A DNA stretch of 51,244 nucleotides from an uncultured Collinsella sp. (GCA_902478945.1 CABSMX010000002.1:1-51244); one strand, 5' to 3'. Shown: positions 1 to 8,584, counted from the stretch's first letter. The notes: generated by a model not told the origin, from the letters alone. Numbers and translations: made by a program.

Positions 1-67
1 CGGGTGCCCTACCGGGAGTAGCCCCGACGGTTGACAAAACTATAGGAACACCCAATGACTAGGTAGC

Positions 68-99
68 AAAACGCCCGTCGGCGGTGGTGCCGGCGGGCG
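68..99 (-). terminator. Rho-independent terminator of galM
   Basis: The arms CGCCCG-t-CGGC and GCCG-g-CGGGCG form a GC-rich hairpin. Read on the minus strand it is followed by TTTTGC. It lies just past the galM stop codon. The remaining bases 1-67 show no gene I can support. Confidence 0.75.
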
Positions 100-127
100 C
101 CGCTGTGCGATATGTTGCGTTGTGGGC

Positions 128-1180
128 TTAGTGCCTCATAAAGTGGTATTCGATCACATTGCTGTAGGGGTGACCCGGGCCCACAATGCCCTGCGGGAAC
201 AGCGGCTGGTGCGGCGTGTCGGGGTACATCTCTGCCTCGAGGGCAAAGCCAGCGCCCCAGCCATAGTTGGCATCGTCCTTGGCGTGCTCGTCGCCCAGCC
301 AGTTGCCGGTGTAGAGCTGAACGCCCGGTGCGGTGGTGTAGTAGTCCAGCTCGCGACCGGTCCACATCTCCTCGACATGCAGGGCGCGACGCAGGTTGCG
401 GCCGTACTGATAGCCATCGATGCACAAACAGTGATCGTAGCCGCGTGCCTGCTTAATCTGCGGATCGTCGGCCTCCATGCCAGGCGCGACGGGGCGCAGC
501 TCACGGAAGTCAAACGGCGTGCCCTCGACCGGAGCGATCTCGCCGGTGGGAATGTTCTGGTCATCAATGGGCAGGTAGTGGGCAGCGTTGGCAACAAAGA
601 AGTGTTCGCAGTCCATGCCGGCGTTATGGCCGGCAAGGTTAAAGTACGTGTGGTTGGTCATGGACACGTAGGTGGCGCGGTCGCTCTCGCAGCCGTACTC
701 GATGCGGAAGACGCCGGTGCGCGTCACGGTAAACACGGCCGTAAAGGTGCGGTTGCCGGACAGGCCCAGCTCACCATCCTCAAGCGAGGTGGTCATGCGC
801 ACGGCGTTGTGGACCTCGTCGAGCTCAACGTCCCACACGCGCTTGTGCAGGCCGTGTTCAAGATCGCTGTGTAGGTTGTTGGCGCCTTCGTTGGCCGGCA
901 TATGCCGGTCCGTGCCGGCGATGGTGATCGTGGCGCCCGCGGTGCGGTTGGCCACAGGCCCGATGGTCGCGCCAAAGCAGGCGGGGTTGTCAAAGTAATC
1001 CTCGAGCTTATCGAAGCCCAGCACCACATCGCGCACGTTGCCGGGAATGTCGGGCACGTCGACACCAAGCACGGTGGCGCCATAGTCCATAATGCGAACG
1101 CAGATCTCGGGCCCGTTGAGGGTGTAGCGATGAACGGGGGTACCGCACGGCGCGGTGCCGAAAAGCTCGGAAGTGATCAT
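128..1180 (-). CDS. galM: Aldose 1-epimerase (galactose mutarotase)
   Basis: The product interconverts alpha and beta anomers of galactose or glucose in the cytoplasm and supplies alpha-galactose to galactokinase. The 350-residue protein matches the usual family length. It shows the family landmarks NNLHSD (catalytic-site His), NHTYFNLAGH (second His) and FALEAEMYPD near the C terminus, which carries the catalytic Glu. The ORF is open up to 1240, but I chose the ATG at 1180: TTAGGA lies about 6 bases upstream, and the extra 20 residues do not look like the family. It is a single gene facing a terminator on its left. The nearby galK and galT (8.9-11.8 kb) would use its product. Confidence 0.93.
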   Translation of the reverse strand: MITSELFGTAPCGTPVHRYTLNGPEICVRIMDYGATVLGVDVPDIPGNVRDVVLGFDKLEDYFDNPACFGATIGPVANRTAGATITIAGTDRHMPANEGANNLHSDLEHGLHKRVWDVELDEVHNAVRMTTSLEDGELGLSGNRTFTAVFTVTRTGVFRIEYGCESDRATYVSMTNHTYFNLAGHNAGMDCEHFFVANAAHYLPIDDQNIPTGEIAPVEGTPFDFRELRPVAPGMEADDPQIKQARGYDHCLCIDGYQYGRNLRRALHVEEMWTGRELDYYTTAPGVQLYTGNWLGDEHAKDDANYGWGAGFALEAEMYPDTPHQPLFPQGIVGPGHPYSNVIEYHFMRH

Positions 1181-1300
1181 TTGGTTCCTAACATCGAGGT
1201 ATTTCCGACAAACTGTAGCGCGAACAGGCGAGATTATCACTACACCCCACTAAAGCAGGGGGTATTTTTCTCAAAAAAGTGATGATTGGTTTACTTAGGC

Positions 1301-1337
1301 ATAAAAAAGAAACCCGCCGGGGTGCGACGGGTTTCTT
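1301..1337 (-). terminator. Terminator of the galactitol-type PTS operon
   Basis: AGAAACCCG and CGGGTTTCT form a hairpin around 1309-1336. On the minus strand it is followed by a T-rich run (TTTCTTTTTTAT). It ends the IIA-IIB-IIC transcript. Confidence 0.8.
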
Positions 1338-1361
1338 CCACAGGGGATATGTGGCAATGGG

Positions 1362-2845
1362 TTAGGCGTTTGCCTTTGCGGACTCGGCTTCCTTAGCAGC
1401 CTTGAGGTCCTCCTCGGTAAACTTGCCGGTGGTGAGCGGCGAGAGGGTGCACTTGTCCTGCTTCGCGTACTCGATGTTACGAGCGATCATCTGCTTGCGA
1501 TACCAAGCGAAGAGCGCGACGTACACGACGATGGCAACGACAGTGGCGATGATCATGGTCACATCGCCCGTGGTCGCCTTGCCCACGAAGAAGGCCAGGA
1601 ACTTCTCGACAGGTCCTTCCATGGTGGTCTGAGAGATCAGGCCGGTAACGCCATCGGGGAAAGCGCCGACAGTCTTTGCGGTAAAGGTGACGAAGTCGGC
1701 GACGAGGGTGCCAGCGCCCAGGAAGACGGGCAGCAGGACGGCACCGATAACGACCATGCGAATCACGCGGCCGCGGGTGACAACGAGCAGTGCCGGCGTC
1801 AGGCCCATGGCGATGATGCCGCCGAGCGGCAGCAGACCGTTCCAAGTGCCAGTCGGGGAGAGGGGGCAGGGAACGTTGGCGAGCAGCAGAGCCTCACCCA
1901 GCATGATGGGGGCAAGGATGTTAGCGGCAGCCCAGATCTCGGCGCGGCCGGCGAGGAAGGGCCAGTCGAGACCGACGTTGAGGGTACGGCCCTGGAGCCA
2001 CTTGCTGTTGTTGGCAAAGTCGGAGATGCCCTGAGACAGCGGCTCAACGGCTGCGATGAACCAAGAACCGATCATCGAGAACAGCTCAAGGCAGGTTGCG
2101 GCGGTAAAGGCGAGCGTGCAGATCTGCTGCGGGGTCTGGTGCGAAAGCAGGCCGACGAAGACGCCCAGGTAGATACCAATAGCAAACTTGGAACCCCAGA
2201 AGCCAATCATGTTGTTGAGCTTGGCAGCGTCGAAGTCGTACTTATCGAGGAAGGGGAGCACCTTGTCGATGATCTTGTTGAGCAGCATGGCCAGCGGGTT
2301 CATCATGTAGTTCATGTGAGTCGTGGTCATGGGGTTCTCCTCGGGAGCACCCAGAAGATCGTTGAACGTGGGCTTCATAAGGTCGGAGTTCATGATCTTC
2401 ATGACGCCGACGAAGACGACGAGCAGCGTGGCGACGACAATGTTGGCGCCAAAGTAGATGCAGGCAAGGCCGACAAAGGCGAGGTGCCAGACATCAAAGA
2501 TGTCGACGTCGATGGTGTTGGTCTTGGCGAGCACGATCATCACGATGTTGACGATGACGAGGACCATCAGGAAGTACAGCGTGTAGGGAGAGCCCCAGGT
2601 GATGGTGGCCAGCGGTGCCCAACCCACGTCGGTGACGGTGAGCTGAAGGCCGTCGTCAGAATGTTGATGATGGCACCGATACCGGTAATGGCGATACCGA
2701 GCTTAAGACCGCCCTCGAGGGCCTTGGTAAACTTAACTTTAAAGAGTAGGGCAATAACCGTCAAAACGATGGTCATCATAGGGGCTGCGCCAAGGTCGAT
2801 CAGCGGCTGAAAGACGGCATTAGCAAACCCGATTACTGCGTCCAT
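1362..2845 (-). pseudogene. PTS galactitol/galactose-family EIIC, broken by a deletion with frameshift
   Basis: This is the membrane permease of a galactitol-family PTS (GatC-like). The first 67 or so residues, from the ATG at 2845, read well up to NILTTAF. The frame then changes near 2645, and the rest (LQLTVTDVGWAPLATITW and onward to the stop at 1362) continues in another frame for more than 420 residues. From memory of E. coli GatC, about 12 residues expected between the two parts are absent. The two frames differ so that a gap of 3n+1 bases would restore them, so a deletion of roughly 37-40 bases fits better than a single-base error. The remainder is a highly hydrophobic multi-spanning protein. 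It is the last gene of the operon, after IIA and IIB. If the lesion is real, this PTS cannot transport. An assembly error cannot be excluded. Confidence 0.8.
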
Positions 2846-2966
2846 GTCTCCCTCTTTCCTAAAAGAGAATTTCCTTTTCCGTATGTTGCCTTAAAAAAGG
2901 AAGATGCCGTTCCCGGTCGTCATCTTCCTTAAAGCCAAAGATTGTGCAGAGCGAAGCTGCAAAAGA

Positions 2967-3272
2967 TTAGTTGAGGCCCTTTTCCTTGATAATGGCCTCA
3001 ATCTTGTCGTAAACCGGCTTAGCCATAGCAGGCATGCGATAGAGGATCGGGCCGGCGTCGACGATCGGGGTCTTAACCTCAAAGCCAAAATCGGTCTTGG
3101 CGATCTGGGCGAAGATGTCGTACTGAGAGAGCATCTCCTCGTTGACGTCCTTGATCATCACGGCGTCGCAGTGCAGGTTGTAGCCGCGATTCTTGAACTC
3201 GGACTCGATGGCGTCCTTGATCTGATGGCTGGAGTTAACACCGGCGCCACAAGCTGCGAGAACCTTAATCAT
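2967..3272 (-). CDS. PTS galactitol/galactose-family EIIB
   Basis: Cytoplasmic phosphocarrier of 101 residues. It accepts phosphate from EIIA on the cysteine in MIKVLAACGAGVNSS (Cys8) and passes it to the sugar at EIIC. The length and the N-terminal CGAGVNSS loop match galactitol-family IIB proteins (GatB-like). The start at 3272 has AAGGAA about 8 bases upstream. It lies between IIA (3326-3817) and the damaged IIC, so it should be co-transcribed with them. With lacA/lacB nearby, the transported sugar is more likely galactose than galactitol (inference): no galactitol-1-phosphate dehydrogenase is present in the window. Confidence 0.88.
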   Translation of the reverse strand: MIKVLAACGAGVNSSHQIKDAIESEFKNRGYNLHCDAVMIKDVNEEMLSQYDIFAQIAKTDFGFEVKTPIVDAGPILYRMPAMAKPVYDKIEAIIKEKGLN

Positions 3273-3325
3273 GATGAATTCCTTTCTCTATGCGGGTTAT
3301 TCCGCGGATTCCTAAGGGTGGTTGA

Positions 3326-3817
3326 CTAGTCGGCAGGAAAGTTGTCGACCAAGAACTGGTAGATGGCCTTGGCGTCGGTCATGGAGAACAGCTCCTTGAC
3401 GCGATCGGTGCCAAGAGCGTTAACGAAGTCCATGATCTTGGCGAGGATGCCCACCTGGGCCTCCTTGTCGTCGTTGAGGATCATGAACAGGAACGAGACG
3501 GGGAAGGTCTGCGAGGGGTCGATCATGGAGTGCCACTCGACGGGGGTCGTCAGCTTGACGGGGACGATGCGACGGGTGTGAACGAACTCGACCTCGGTGT
3601 GAGGAACGGCGAAGCTGGGCAACTCGGGGTCGACGACAGACATATCCATGCCGGTGGGGTAGCCCTTTTCGCGCTCGATGATGTTCTCGAGAAACGCGGG
3701 CGCCACATAGTTTTTGAGTGACAGCTTATTGGCGATCTCAGTAAAGACCTCTTCTTGCGTGGTGCGGTCGCAAACAAACACGGTGTCTTCGAAGAACAGA
3801 TTGCTCTCTGCGGACAT
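3326..3817 (-). CDS. PTS galactitol/galactose-family EIIA
   Basis: A 163-residue fructose/mannitol-type EIIA that takes phosphate from HPr. The active histidine is in FAVPHTEVEF, typical of this family. The ORF extends to 3853, but the ATG at 3817 (MSAESNLFFE) has GGAGT 9 bases upstream. The longer version would also read through the palindromic operator at 3842-3864, so I take 3817. It is the first gene of the minus-strand PTS operon. It is divergent from the DeoR-family regulator at 4154, which probably controls it. Confidence 0.88.
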   Translation of the reverse strand: MSAESNLFFEDTVFVCDRTTQEEVFTEIANKLSLKNYVAPAFLENIIEREKGYPTGMDMSVVDPELPSFAVPHTEVEFVHTRRIVPVKLTTPVEWHSMIDPSQTFPVSFLFMILNDDKEAQVGILAKIMDFVNALGTDRVKELFSMTDAKAIYQFLVDNFPAD

Positions 3818-3841
3818 GTCTGCAACTCCTTCCGTTCCATG

Positions 3842-3864
3842 CAGATCGAACATGTTCGAATCTG
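3842..3864. promoter_or_regulatory. Palindromic operator upstream of the PTS operon
   Basis: CGAACATGTTCG is a perfect palindrome flanked by CAGAT and ATCTG. It sits 25 bases before the EIIA start. The half-site TGTTCG/CGAACA recurs at 3925, 4108 and 4127 and upstream of lacA, so this is probably a binding site for the divergent DeoR regulator. The rest of the 3818-4153 gap is AT-rich promoter DNA. Confidence 0.6.
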
Positions 3865-4107
3865 TTTGTTTAAGTCGCTAAATATTTAAGTCAAAGAGAA
3901 CTAGTGTGTCAATCTGTTTTCGATTGTTCGGTAAAGTTCAATTTGCTTTATTGAGGCGCATTGGATTGAAATGACTTTAAAAGCGCAGCTTTCTGCACCT
4001 TTTTTGTCGGTCTCTTGGTGTCGAAATAATTCGTCATTCTACGTTTGACACCGAGTTTTCTACCGTTCACCGGGAAAAATCGACCGTTTAGGGTGAGTGA
4101 GCATAAC

Positions 4108-4132
4108 TGTTCGATTACTATAACTGCGAACA
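4108..4132. promoter_or_regulatory. Inverted TGTTCG/CGAACA half-sites before the DeoR gene
   Basis: TGTTCG (4108-4113) and CGAACA (4127-4132) form an inverted repeat with a 13-base spacer ending 21 bases before the regulator start codon. This suggests autoregulation. It shares half-sites with the palindrome at 3842. Confidence 0.5.
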
Positions 4133-4153
4133 AAATCACTCAAAGGAGTAAAA

Positions 4154-4918
4154 ATGATCAAGGCGGAGCGTCAAGATAAGGTTCGTCAGCTGCTCGAGGA
4201 GCAGGGCACGGTCTCGGTTAAAGAGATTTCCGATGCGCTAGGTGTCTCGGACATGACGGTCCGCCGCGATCTTGAGGAGCTCGCGAGCCTAGGCGAGATC
4301 GAGCGCGTGCACGGCGGAGCCCGCAGTGCACAGGGCCATCCCCACGCTATGCTGCGCCATGAGTACTCGCACAGCGAAAAGCGTACCAAGCATGCCGAGG
4401 AAAAGCTGCAGATTGCGCGCCGTGCTGTGGAGCTTATCGAGGAAGGCTCGACCATCTTTTTGGGCACGGGCACCACGGTTGAGCAGATGGCCTCGATGCT
4501 GCCGGCGTTTCGCCTGCGCATTGTGACCAATTCGCTTTCGGTGTTTAACCTGCTCGAGGCGCGCGAAGACTGCGACCTGTGCCTCGTGGGCGGCATGTAT
4601 CGCCGCCGCACCGCCGCCTTTGTGGGTCCCATGGCCGAGGATACCCTGCGCGCGCTGGGAATCGACGCAGCCTATATCGGCGCCAACGGCATTTTGGACG
4701 GCGACGTGTCCACGTCCAACATGGAAGAGGGCCGCATCCAGCAGCTCGCCTTTAGCAAGGCCGACTCGCGCTATCTGATTGCCGACTCCAGCAAGATCGG
4801 CAAGCGCGACTTCTACACCTTCTGCCGCCTGGACAATTTGGACGCCGTGGTGTGCGAGCCGGGTATTACTGCCGAGGACCGCACTGCCATCGAAGAACAC
4901 ACGCGGGTCATCTGCTAG
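4154..4918 (+). CDS. DeoR-family transcriptional regulator (LacR/GatR-like)
   Basis: A 254-residue repressor with the DeoR layout. An N-terminal winged helix-turn-helix (residues 1-60, with VSVKEISDALGVSDMTVRRD and the HGGA hinge) is followed by a sugar-phosphate sensor domain (FLGTGTTVEQM near residue 100, RRRTAAFVGP, YIGANGI). The start has AAGGAG 7 bases upstream. It is divergent from the PTS operon and upstream of lacAB. The shared TGTTCG/CGAACA sites suggest that it controls both, responding to tagatose- or galactose-6-phosphate as LacR does in Gram-positive lac operons (inference). Confidence 0.88.
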   Translation: MIKAERQDKVRQLLEEQGTVSVKEISDALGVSDMTVRRDLEELASLGEIERVHGGARSAQGHPHAMLRHEYSHSEKRTKHAEEKLQIARRAVELIEEGSTIFLGTGTTVEQMASMLPAFRLRIVTNSLSVFNLLEAREDCDLCLVGGMYRRRTAAFVGPMAEDTLRALGIDAAYIGANGILDGDVSTSNMEEGRIQQLAFSKADSRYLIADSSKIGKRDFYTFCRLDNLDAVVCEPGITAEDRTAIEEHTRVIC

Positions 4919-4960
4919 CTAACGCTGCAGGCGATACTTCTGTCCCCTGCCGGCGCGGGG

Positions 4961-5010
4961 GTAGTCATTGGGGACGTTCTTAAACGACTAGTCATTAGGG
5001 ACAGTCTTGG
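4961..5010. repeat. REP-like intergenic element (copy 1 of the GGGGAC family)
   Basis: The first 21 bases (4961-4981) are identical to the left arm of the perfect palindrome at 8845-8902. The right side here is degenerate (CTAGTCATTAGGGACAG), so this copy is a half-palindrome. It lies between the DeoR gene and the membrane protein gene. Confidence 0.6.
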
Positions 5011-5095
5011 CGCGCTCCGTTCGTCGTCCCGTTCGATTTTTGCTCGGTGGGTATACTTCCTTTCGCATTAAACGCCGGGCTGAGGAGGTATCCAA

Positions 5096-6127
5096 ATGCC
5101 GGATAACGGGTCAATACAAAAAAGAGACGCGCACGAGATGGCTCATGGGCGTCCTGTCCAGATAACCGAGCACACGACGGTAACCGAGCTGCAGCCCAGC
5201 CTGTCCGATGTCGTGTGCGCAAACAAAAAGCTGCAGATTGGCTTTATCGTTGCGCTCGTGGTACTGGCGCTGCTGTCGGGCTTTGTGGCTCGTCCGCATT
5301 TCGCCGACACCAAAACTTGGGACTCCACCATTGAGGTCATCGATCAAAAGAAAGGTAACGTACTGGCGCTCACGACCTCGTGCGTGGCGCTGTCTGCGGG
5401 CATTACCGCGCTGCCGGGCGATACGGGAACGCCGGTTGCCGAGCAGCTCGCACAGCTTTCGGGTAACTTGGGCATCGTGCTTGCCGTGCTATACCTCGAG
5501 AAATATTTGCTTACGATTTTGTGGTCGGTCGGCCTGGGCATCCTGATCCCGTTTGCGTTGGTGCTCTTTGCGGTGTCGCTTGGCGTTCATGGGCGCTGGA
5601 GCACGAGCGCCGTCCTGCGCCGCGTGGCGACACGCGTACTGGTGGTTGCCGTGATCGGCATGGCGCTCGTGCCCGCGAGCGTATGGGTGTCGCAGAAGGT
5701 CGATGAGACGTATCGCGTAAGTATTGAGCAAGCTGAGCAAAAGGCAGCGGACGCTGCGGACGCGGCCGACACCACGGACAAGTCAGCCGAGACCAGCTCG
5801 AAATCGAACAAGAAAAAATCCGAGGCCACGGAGTCCAAAAACGTACTCGAGCAGTTGACTGACGGGGCCTCGAGCCTGGTCACGTCGGTAACCAGTGGCG
5901 CCAAGCAGATGACCGACGAGATCGTGCAGCAGGTGACCGACCTCATCGAAGGCGTCATCGTGATGATCGTGACCTCGTGTGTGATCCCTCTACTGGTGCT
6001 CGCGGCGTTCCTATGGCTAGGACACGTGCTGCTGGGGATCGATGTTTCCGGTCCCGCGAACTATCTGACGGGTCGTTTCTTGAGCGCTCCGTCCAAACAT
6101 GCCAAGAAGAGCGGGCAGTCTGAGTAG
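5096..6127 (+). CDS. Uncharacterised polytopic membrane protein
   Basis: I do not recognise this 343-residue protein. It has a soluble N terminus of about 45 residues and a hydrophobic segment at about 47-67 (IGFIVALVVLALLSGFVA). Next come a loop of about 50 residues, two or three helices between about 120 and 205, and a low-complexity charged stretch at about 215-255 rich in Ala, Asp, Ser and Lys. An amphipathic region follows, then a strong helix near 290-315 and a basic tail. The layout suggests a membrane anchor with a long charged loop. The start at 5096 has AGGAGG 8 bases upstream; an internal ATG at 5138 is less well placed. It is monocistronic, with a strong terminator downstream, and shows no clear link to the sugar genes around it. 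Confidence 0.8.
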   Translation: MPDNGSIQKRDAHEMAHGRPVQITEHTTVTELQPSLSDVVCANKKLQIGFIVALVVLALLSGFVARPHFADTKTWDSTIEVIDQKKGNVLALTTSCVALSAGITALPGDTGTPVAEQLAQLSGNLGIVLAVLYLEKYLLTILWSVGLGILIPFALVLFAVSLGVHGRWSTSAVLRRVATRVLVVAVIGMALVPASVWVSQKVDETYRVSIEQAEQKAADAADAADTTDKSAETSSKSNKKKSEATESKNVLEQLTDGASSLVTSVTSGAKQMTDEIVQQVTDLIEGVIVMIVTSCVIPLLVLAAFLWLGHVLLGIDVSGPANYLTGRFLSAPSKHAKKSGQSE

Positions 6128-6161
6128 CTAAAACAGCTGTATATACCGGGGAATACCGCCG

Positions 6162-6200
6162 AAGGGCGGCCGAGACACGTTCTCGGCCGCCCTTTTGTTT
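6162..6200 (+). terminator. Terminator after the membrane protein gene
   Basis: A 14-base-pair stem (AAGGGCGGCCGAGA with TCTCGGCCGCCCTT) and a 5-base loop are followed by TTGTTTG. It isolates the following lac operon. Confidence 0.9.
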
Positions 6201-6254
6201 GTTGAGCACATGGTCGCTACGTCCGCGCCCGGTCCAAACGGCCGACGATCATCC

Positions 6255-6340
6255 GTGAACGGTATTTGTTCAAAAAAGAACAAAGATAAACAAATAATGG
6301 TTGCAGTTGATGTTCGAATGTGTTCAAATAAACATGAACA
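6255..6340 (+). promoter_or_regulatory. lacA promoter region with repeated TGTTC/GAACA half-sites
   Basis: The region contains GTGAACGGTATTTGTTC (6255-6271), the inverted repeat TTTGTTC-AAAAAA-GAACAAA (6265-6284), TGTTCGAA (6311), and TGTTCA with TGAACA (6321-6340). These half-sites match those beside the DeoR regulator. They are AT-rich and lie 100-180 bases before lacA, as expected of operators. The exact -35 and -10 boxes are unclear. Confidence 0.55.
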
Positions 6341-6434
6341 GTGAAGAACCGCACATTCAGATGCCCGGACCTGAACGCGATTCAACACTTCCAAACAGAA
6401 ACTACGCACCTGCGTATCTCTCAAGGAGGATGTC

Positions 6435-6863
6435 ATGAGGGTTGTAATCGCTTCCGATGCCGACGGTATGTCGATGAAGGAGTCCATCAAGGAGATGCTC
6501 ATCGCCGACGGTCACGAGGTCGTCGACTATTCCGAGACCCCTGCCGCGGACTTTGTCGATTCCGCGACCGCCGTTGCCGAGGACCTGCTGGAGCACAAGG
6601 ATTCCCAGGGCTTCGCATTCGATAAGTACGGCGTCGGCTCCTATATGGCCGCCGTCAAGATCAAGGGCATGGTCGTCGCCAACATTTCCGACGAGCGTTC
6701 CGCCTACATGACCCGCGAGCACAACGGCTCGCGCATGGTCACCATGGGCCCGGGCGTTGTGGGCACCGAGGTCGCCAAGAAGATCGCCCGCGAGTTCCTG
6801 CGTGCCCAGTACGCTGGCGGCCGTCACCAGATCCGTGTCGACATGCTCAACAAGATGGCCTAA
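6435..6863 (+). CDS. lacA: Galactose-6-phosphate isomerase subunit A
   Basis: With LacB this converts galactose-6-phosphate to tagatose-6-phosphate, the entry step of the tagatose-6-phosphate pathway. The protein is 142 residues, the usual LacA length. It has the RpiB/LacA fold signatures: ASDADG near the N terminus, GVGSYMAAVKIKGMVVA in the middle, DERSAYMTREHN, and the C terminus GGRHQIRVDMLNKM, nearly identical to streptococcal LacA. The start has AAGGAGG about 6 bases upstream. It is the first gene of lacABC, with lacB 63 bases downstream. Confidence 0.95.
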   Translation: MRVVIASDADGMSMKESIKEMLIADGHEVVDYSETPAADFVDSATAVAEDLLEHKDSQGFAFDKYGVGSYMAAVKIKGMVVANISDERSAYMTREHNGSRMVTMGPGVVGTEVAKKIAREFLRAQYAGGRHQIRVDMLNKMA

Positions 6864-6926
6864 CGAGAGCCACCGAGAACTCGAACTTCTATCTCAACTT
6901 GTGAATTCAGACGAAAGGACGTTCTG

Positions 6927-7451
6927 ATGAAGAAGACCATCGCAATCGGTTGCGACCATATCGTTACGGACGAGAAGATCTATCTGGCCGACCGCCTGGA
7001 GCAGGCTGGCTACAAGGTGCTCGACTGCGGCACCTATAGCCACACCCGTACGCACTATCCCATCTACGGTAAGGCCGTGGGCGAGGCTGTTGCCAGCGGC
7101 AAGGCCGACTTTGGCGTGGCCCTGTGCGGCACCGGCATCGGCATCACCAACGCCGTCAACAAGGTTCCCGGCGCTCGCTGCGCCCTGGTTCGCGACATGA
7201 CCTCTGCCCTGTATGCCCGTCGCGAGCTCAACGCCAACATCGTGGGCTTTGGCGGCAAGATCACCGGCGAGTTCCTGATGGCCGACATCATGCTTGCCTT
7301 CCTGGAGGAGCCCTACGACAAGACTCCCGAGCACGATGCCCTGATCGCCAAGATCGATGCCTGCAATAAGGCCGACGCCGAGGCTCAGGCCGACCCGCAC
7401 TTCTTTGACGAGTTCCTGGAGAAGTGGGACCGCGGCGAATACCACGACTAA
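6927..7451 (+). CDS. lacB: Galactose-6-phosphate isomerase subunit B
   Basis: Catalytic partner of LacA, 174 residues, typical for LacB. Motifs are IAIGCDHIVTDEK at the N terminus, THYPIYGKAVGEAV, the CGTGIGITNAVNKVPG active-site loop with its cysteine, and RDMTSALYARRELNANIVGFGGK. The start is preceded by AAAGGACG. The stop codon is followed at once by a covarying hairpin (7455-7483) and then about 165 bases before lacC. Confidence 0.95.
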   Translation: MKKTIAIGCDHIVTDEKIYLADRLEQAGYKVLDCGTYSHTRTHYPIYGKAVGEAVASGKADFGVALCGTGIGITNAVNKVPGARCALVRDMTSALYARRELNANIVGFGGKITGEFLMADIMLAFLEEPYDKTPEHDALIAKIDACNKADAEAQADPHFFDEFLEKWDRGEYHD

Positions 7452-7454
7452 GGA

Positions 7455-7496
7455 GGTTCTGGCGTTCTACCGAACGCCAGACCAGTCGACGCTGCG
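7455..7496 (+). repeat. Covarying hairpin, copy 1 (GTTYTACCRAAC family)
   Basis: GGTTCTGGC-GTTCTACCGAAC-GCCAGACC followed by GTCGACGCTGCG. The copy at 8611-8652, after lacC, keeps the centre and the 3' tag but has compensating changes in the stem (TGG/CCA here, CGC/GCG there). It lies directly after the lacB stop codon. Confidence 0.7.
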
Positions 7497-7648
7497 AAGC
7501 CATCTGGCGGGCGAGCTGCTCTGATAACACTTTTGCTTGCTGAGCTCGTGTGCGTCGTTTTGGCGGTACCCGGCATTCTGCGGCTTTTTAATTGACGGCT
7601 CGCGTTTCTGTGAGGGGCGCGGGCCGGTTTTCTAAACAGGAGTTCAAC

Positions 7649-8584
7649 ATGATTCTGACCGTTACCATGAACCCGTCGATTGATACGCGCTATCAGCTCG
7701 ACAAGCTGATTATCGACGATGTTAACCGCGTGACGCCCGAAAAGACCGCTGGTGGCAAGGGCCTCAACGTGAGCCGTGTGCTGCTGCAGTTGGGCGACGA
7801 TGTGCTCGCGACCGGCCTGCTTGGCGGTCACATGGGTGCCTATATGGCCGAGCTCATGGATGCCGATGGCGTCAAGAACGACTTTGTGCCCATTGCCGGC
7901 GAGACGCGCATCTGCCTGAATATTCTGCACGAGGGCAATCAGACCGAGCTGCTGGAGAGCGGCCCGCAGATCGCCCCCGCGGAACTCGAGGCCTTTACGG
8001 CCAAGTTCGCCAAGCTTGCAGCGAAGGCGGACGTTGTGACGCTTTCGGGCTCGCTGCCGCGTGGCATCGATGCCGGCTACTACGCCGAGCTCGTAAAGAT
8101 CGCCGAGGCTGCGGGCGCCAAGGTGCTGCTCGACACCTCGGGTGCATCGCTGGAGGCCGCGCTGGAGTCTAACGCTAAGCCCGAGCTCGTAAAGCCCAAC
8201 CTGACCGAGATTAACGGCCTGCTGGGTACGTCCTTTACGACCGACGATGTCGATGCCCTGCGCGAGGCTCTTGCCGCCGACGGCCGCTTTGCCGGTATCC
8301 CCTGGGTTGTCGTTTCGATGGGCGCTGCCGGCTCGGTGGGCTTCCATGAGGGTCGCGCGTTCCGCGCCAAGACGCCCGCGATTGCGGCTGTGAACGCGAC
8401 GGGTTCCGGCGACTCGACCATCGCCGGCTTTGCGCATGCCATTGCTGCTGGTGCCGACGACGTCACGGTGCTCAAGACTGCCAATACCTGCGGCAAGCTC
8501 AACGCCATGGATCCCAAGACCGGCCACCTGGTCATGGACCGCTGGGACGAGATCTACAACAGCGTTGTCGTGACTGAACTTTAG
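7649..8584 (+). CDS. lacC: Tagatose-6-phosphate kinase
   Basis: Phosphorylates tagatose-6-phosphate to tagatose-1,6-bisphosphate using ATP. It is a 311-residue PfkB-family sugar kinase: MILTVTMNPSIDTRY at the start, substrate-binding GGKGLNVSRVL near residue 40, GSLPRG near 135, and the C-terminal anion hole with catalytic base NATGSGDST near 250. The ORF is open from 7592, but the ATG at 7649 has AGGAG 6 bases upstream and gives the canonical N terminus. No lacD-type aldolase follows. The class II aldolase at 15682 could complete the route. Confidence 0.92.
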   Translation: MILTVTMNPSIDTRYQLDKLIIDDVNRVTPEKTAGGKGLNVSRVLLQLGDDVLATGLLGGHMGAYMAELMDADGVKNDFVPIAGETRICLNILHEGNQTELLESGPQIAPAELEAFTAKFAKLAAKADVVTLSGSLPRGIDAGYYAELVKIAEAAGAKVLLDTSGASLEAALESNAKPELVKPNLTEINGLLGTSFTTDDVDALREALAADGRFAGIPWVVVSMGAAGSVGFHEGRAFRAKTPAIAAVNATGSGDSTIAGFAHAIAAGADDVTVLKTANTCGKLNAMDPKTGHLVMDRWDEIYNSVVVTEL

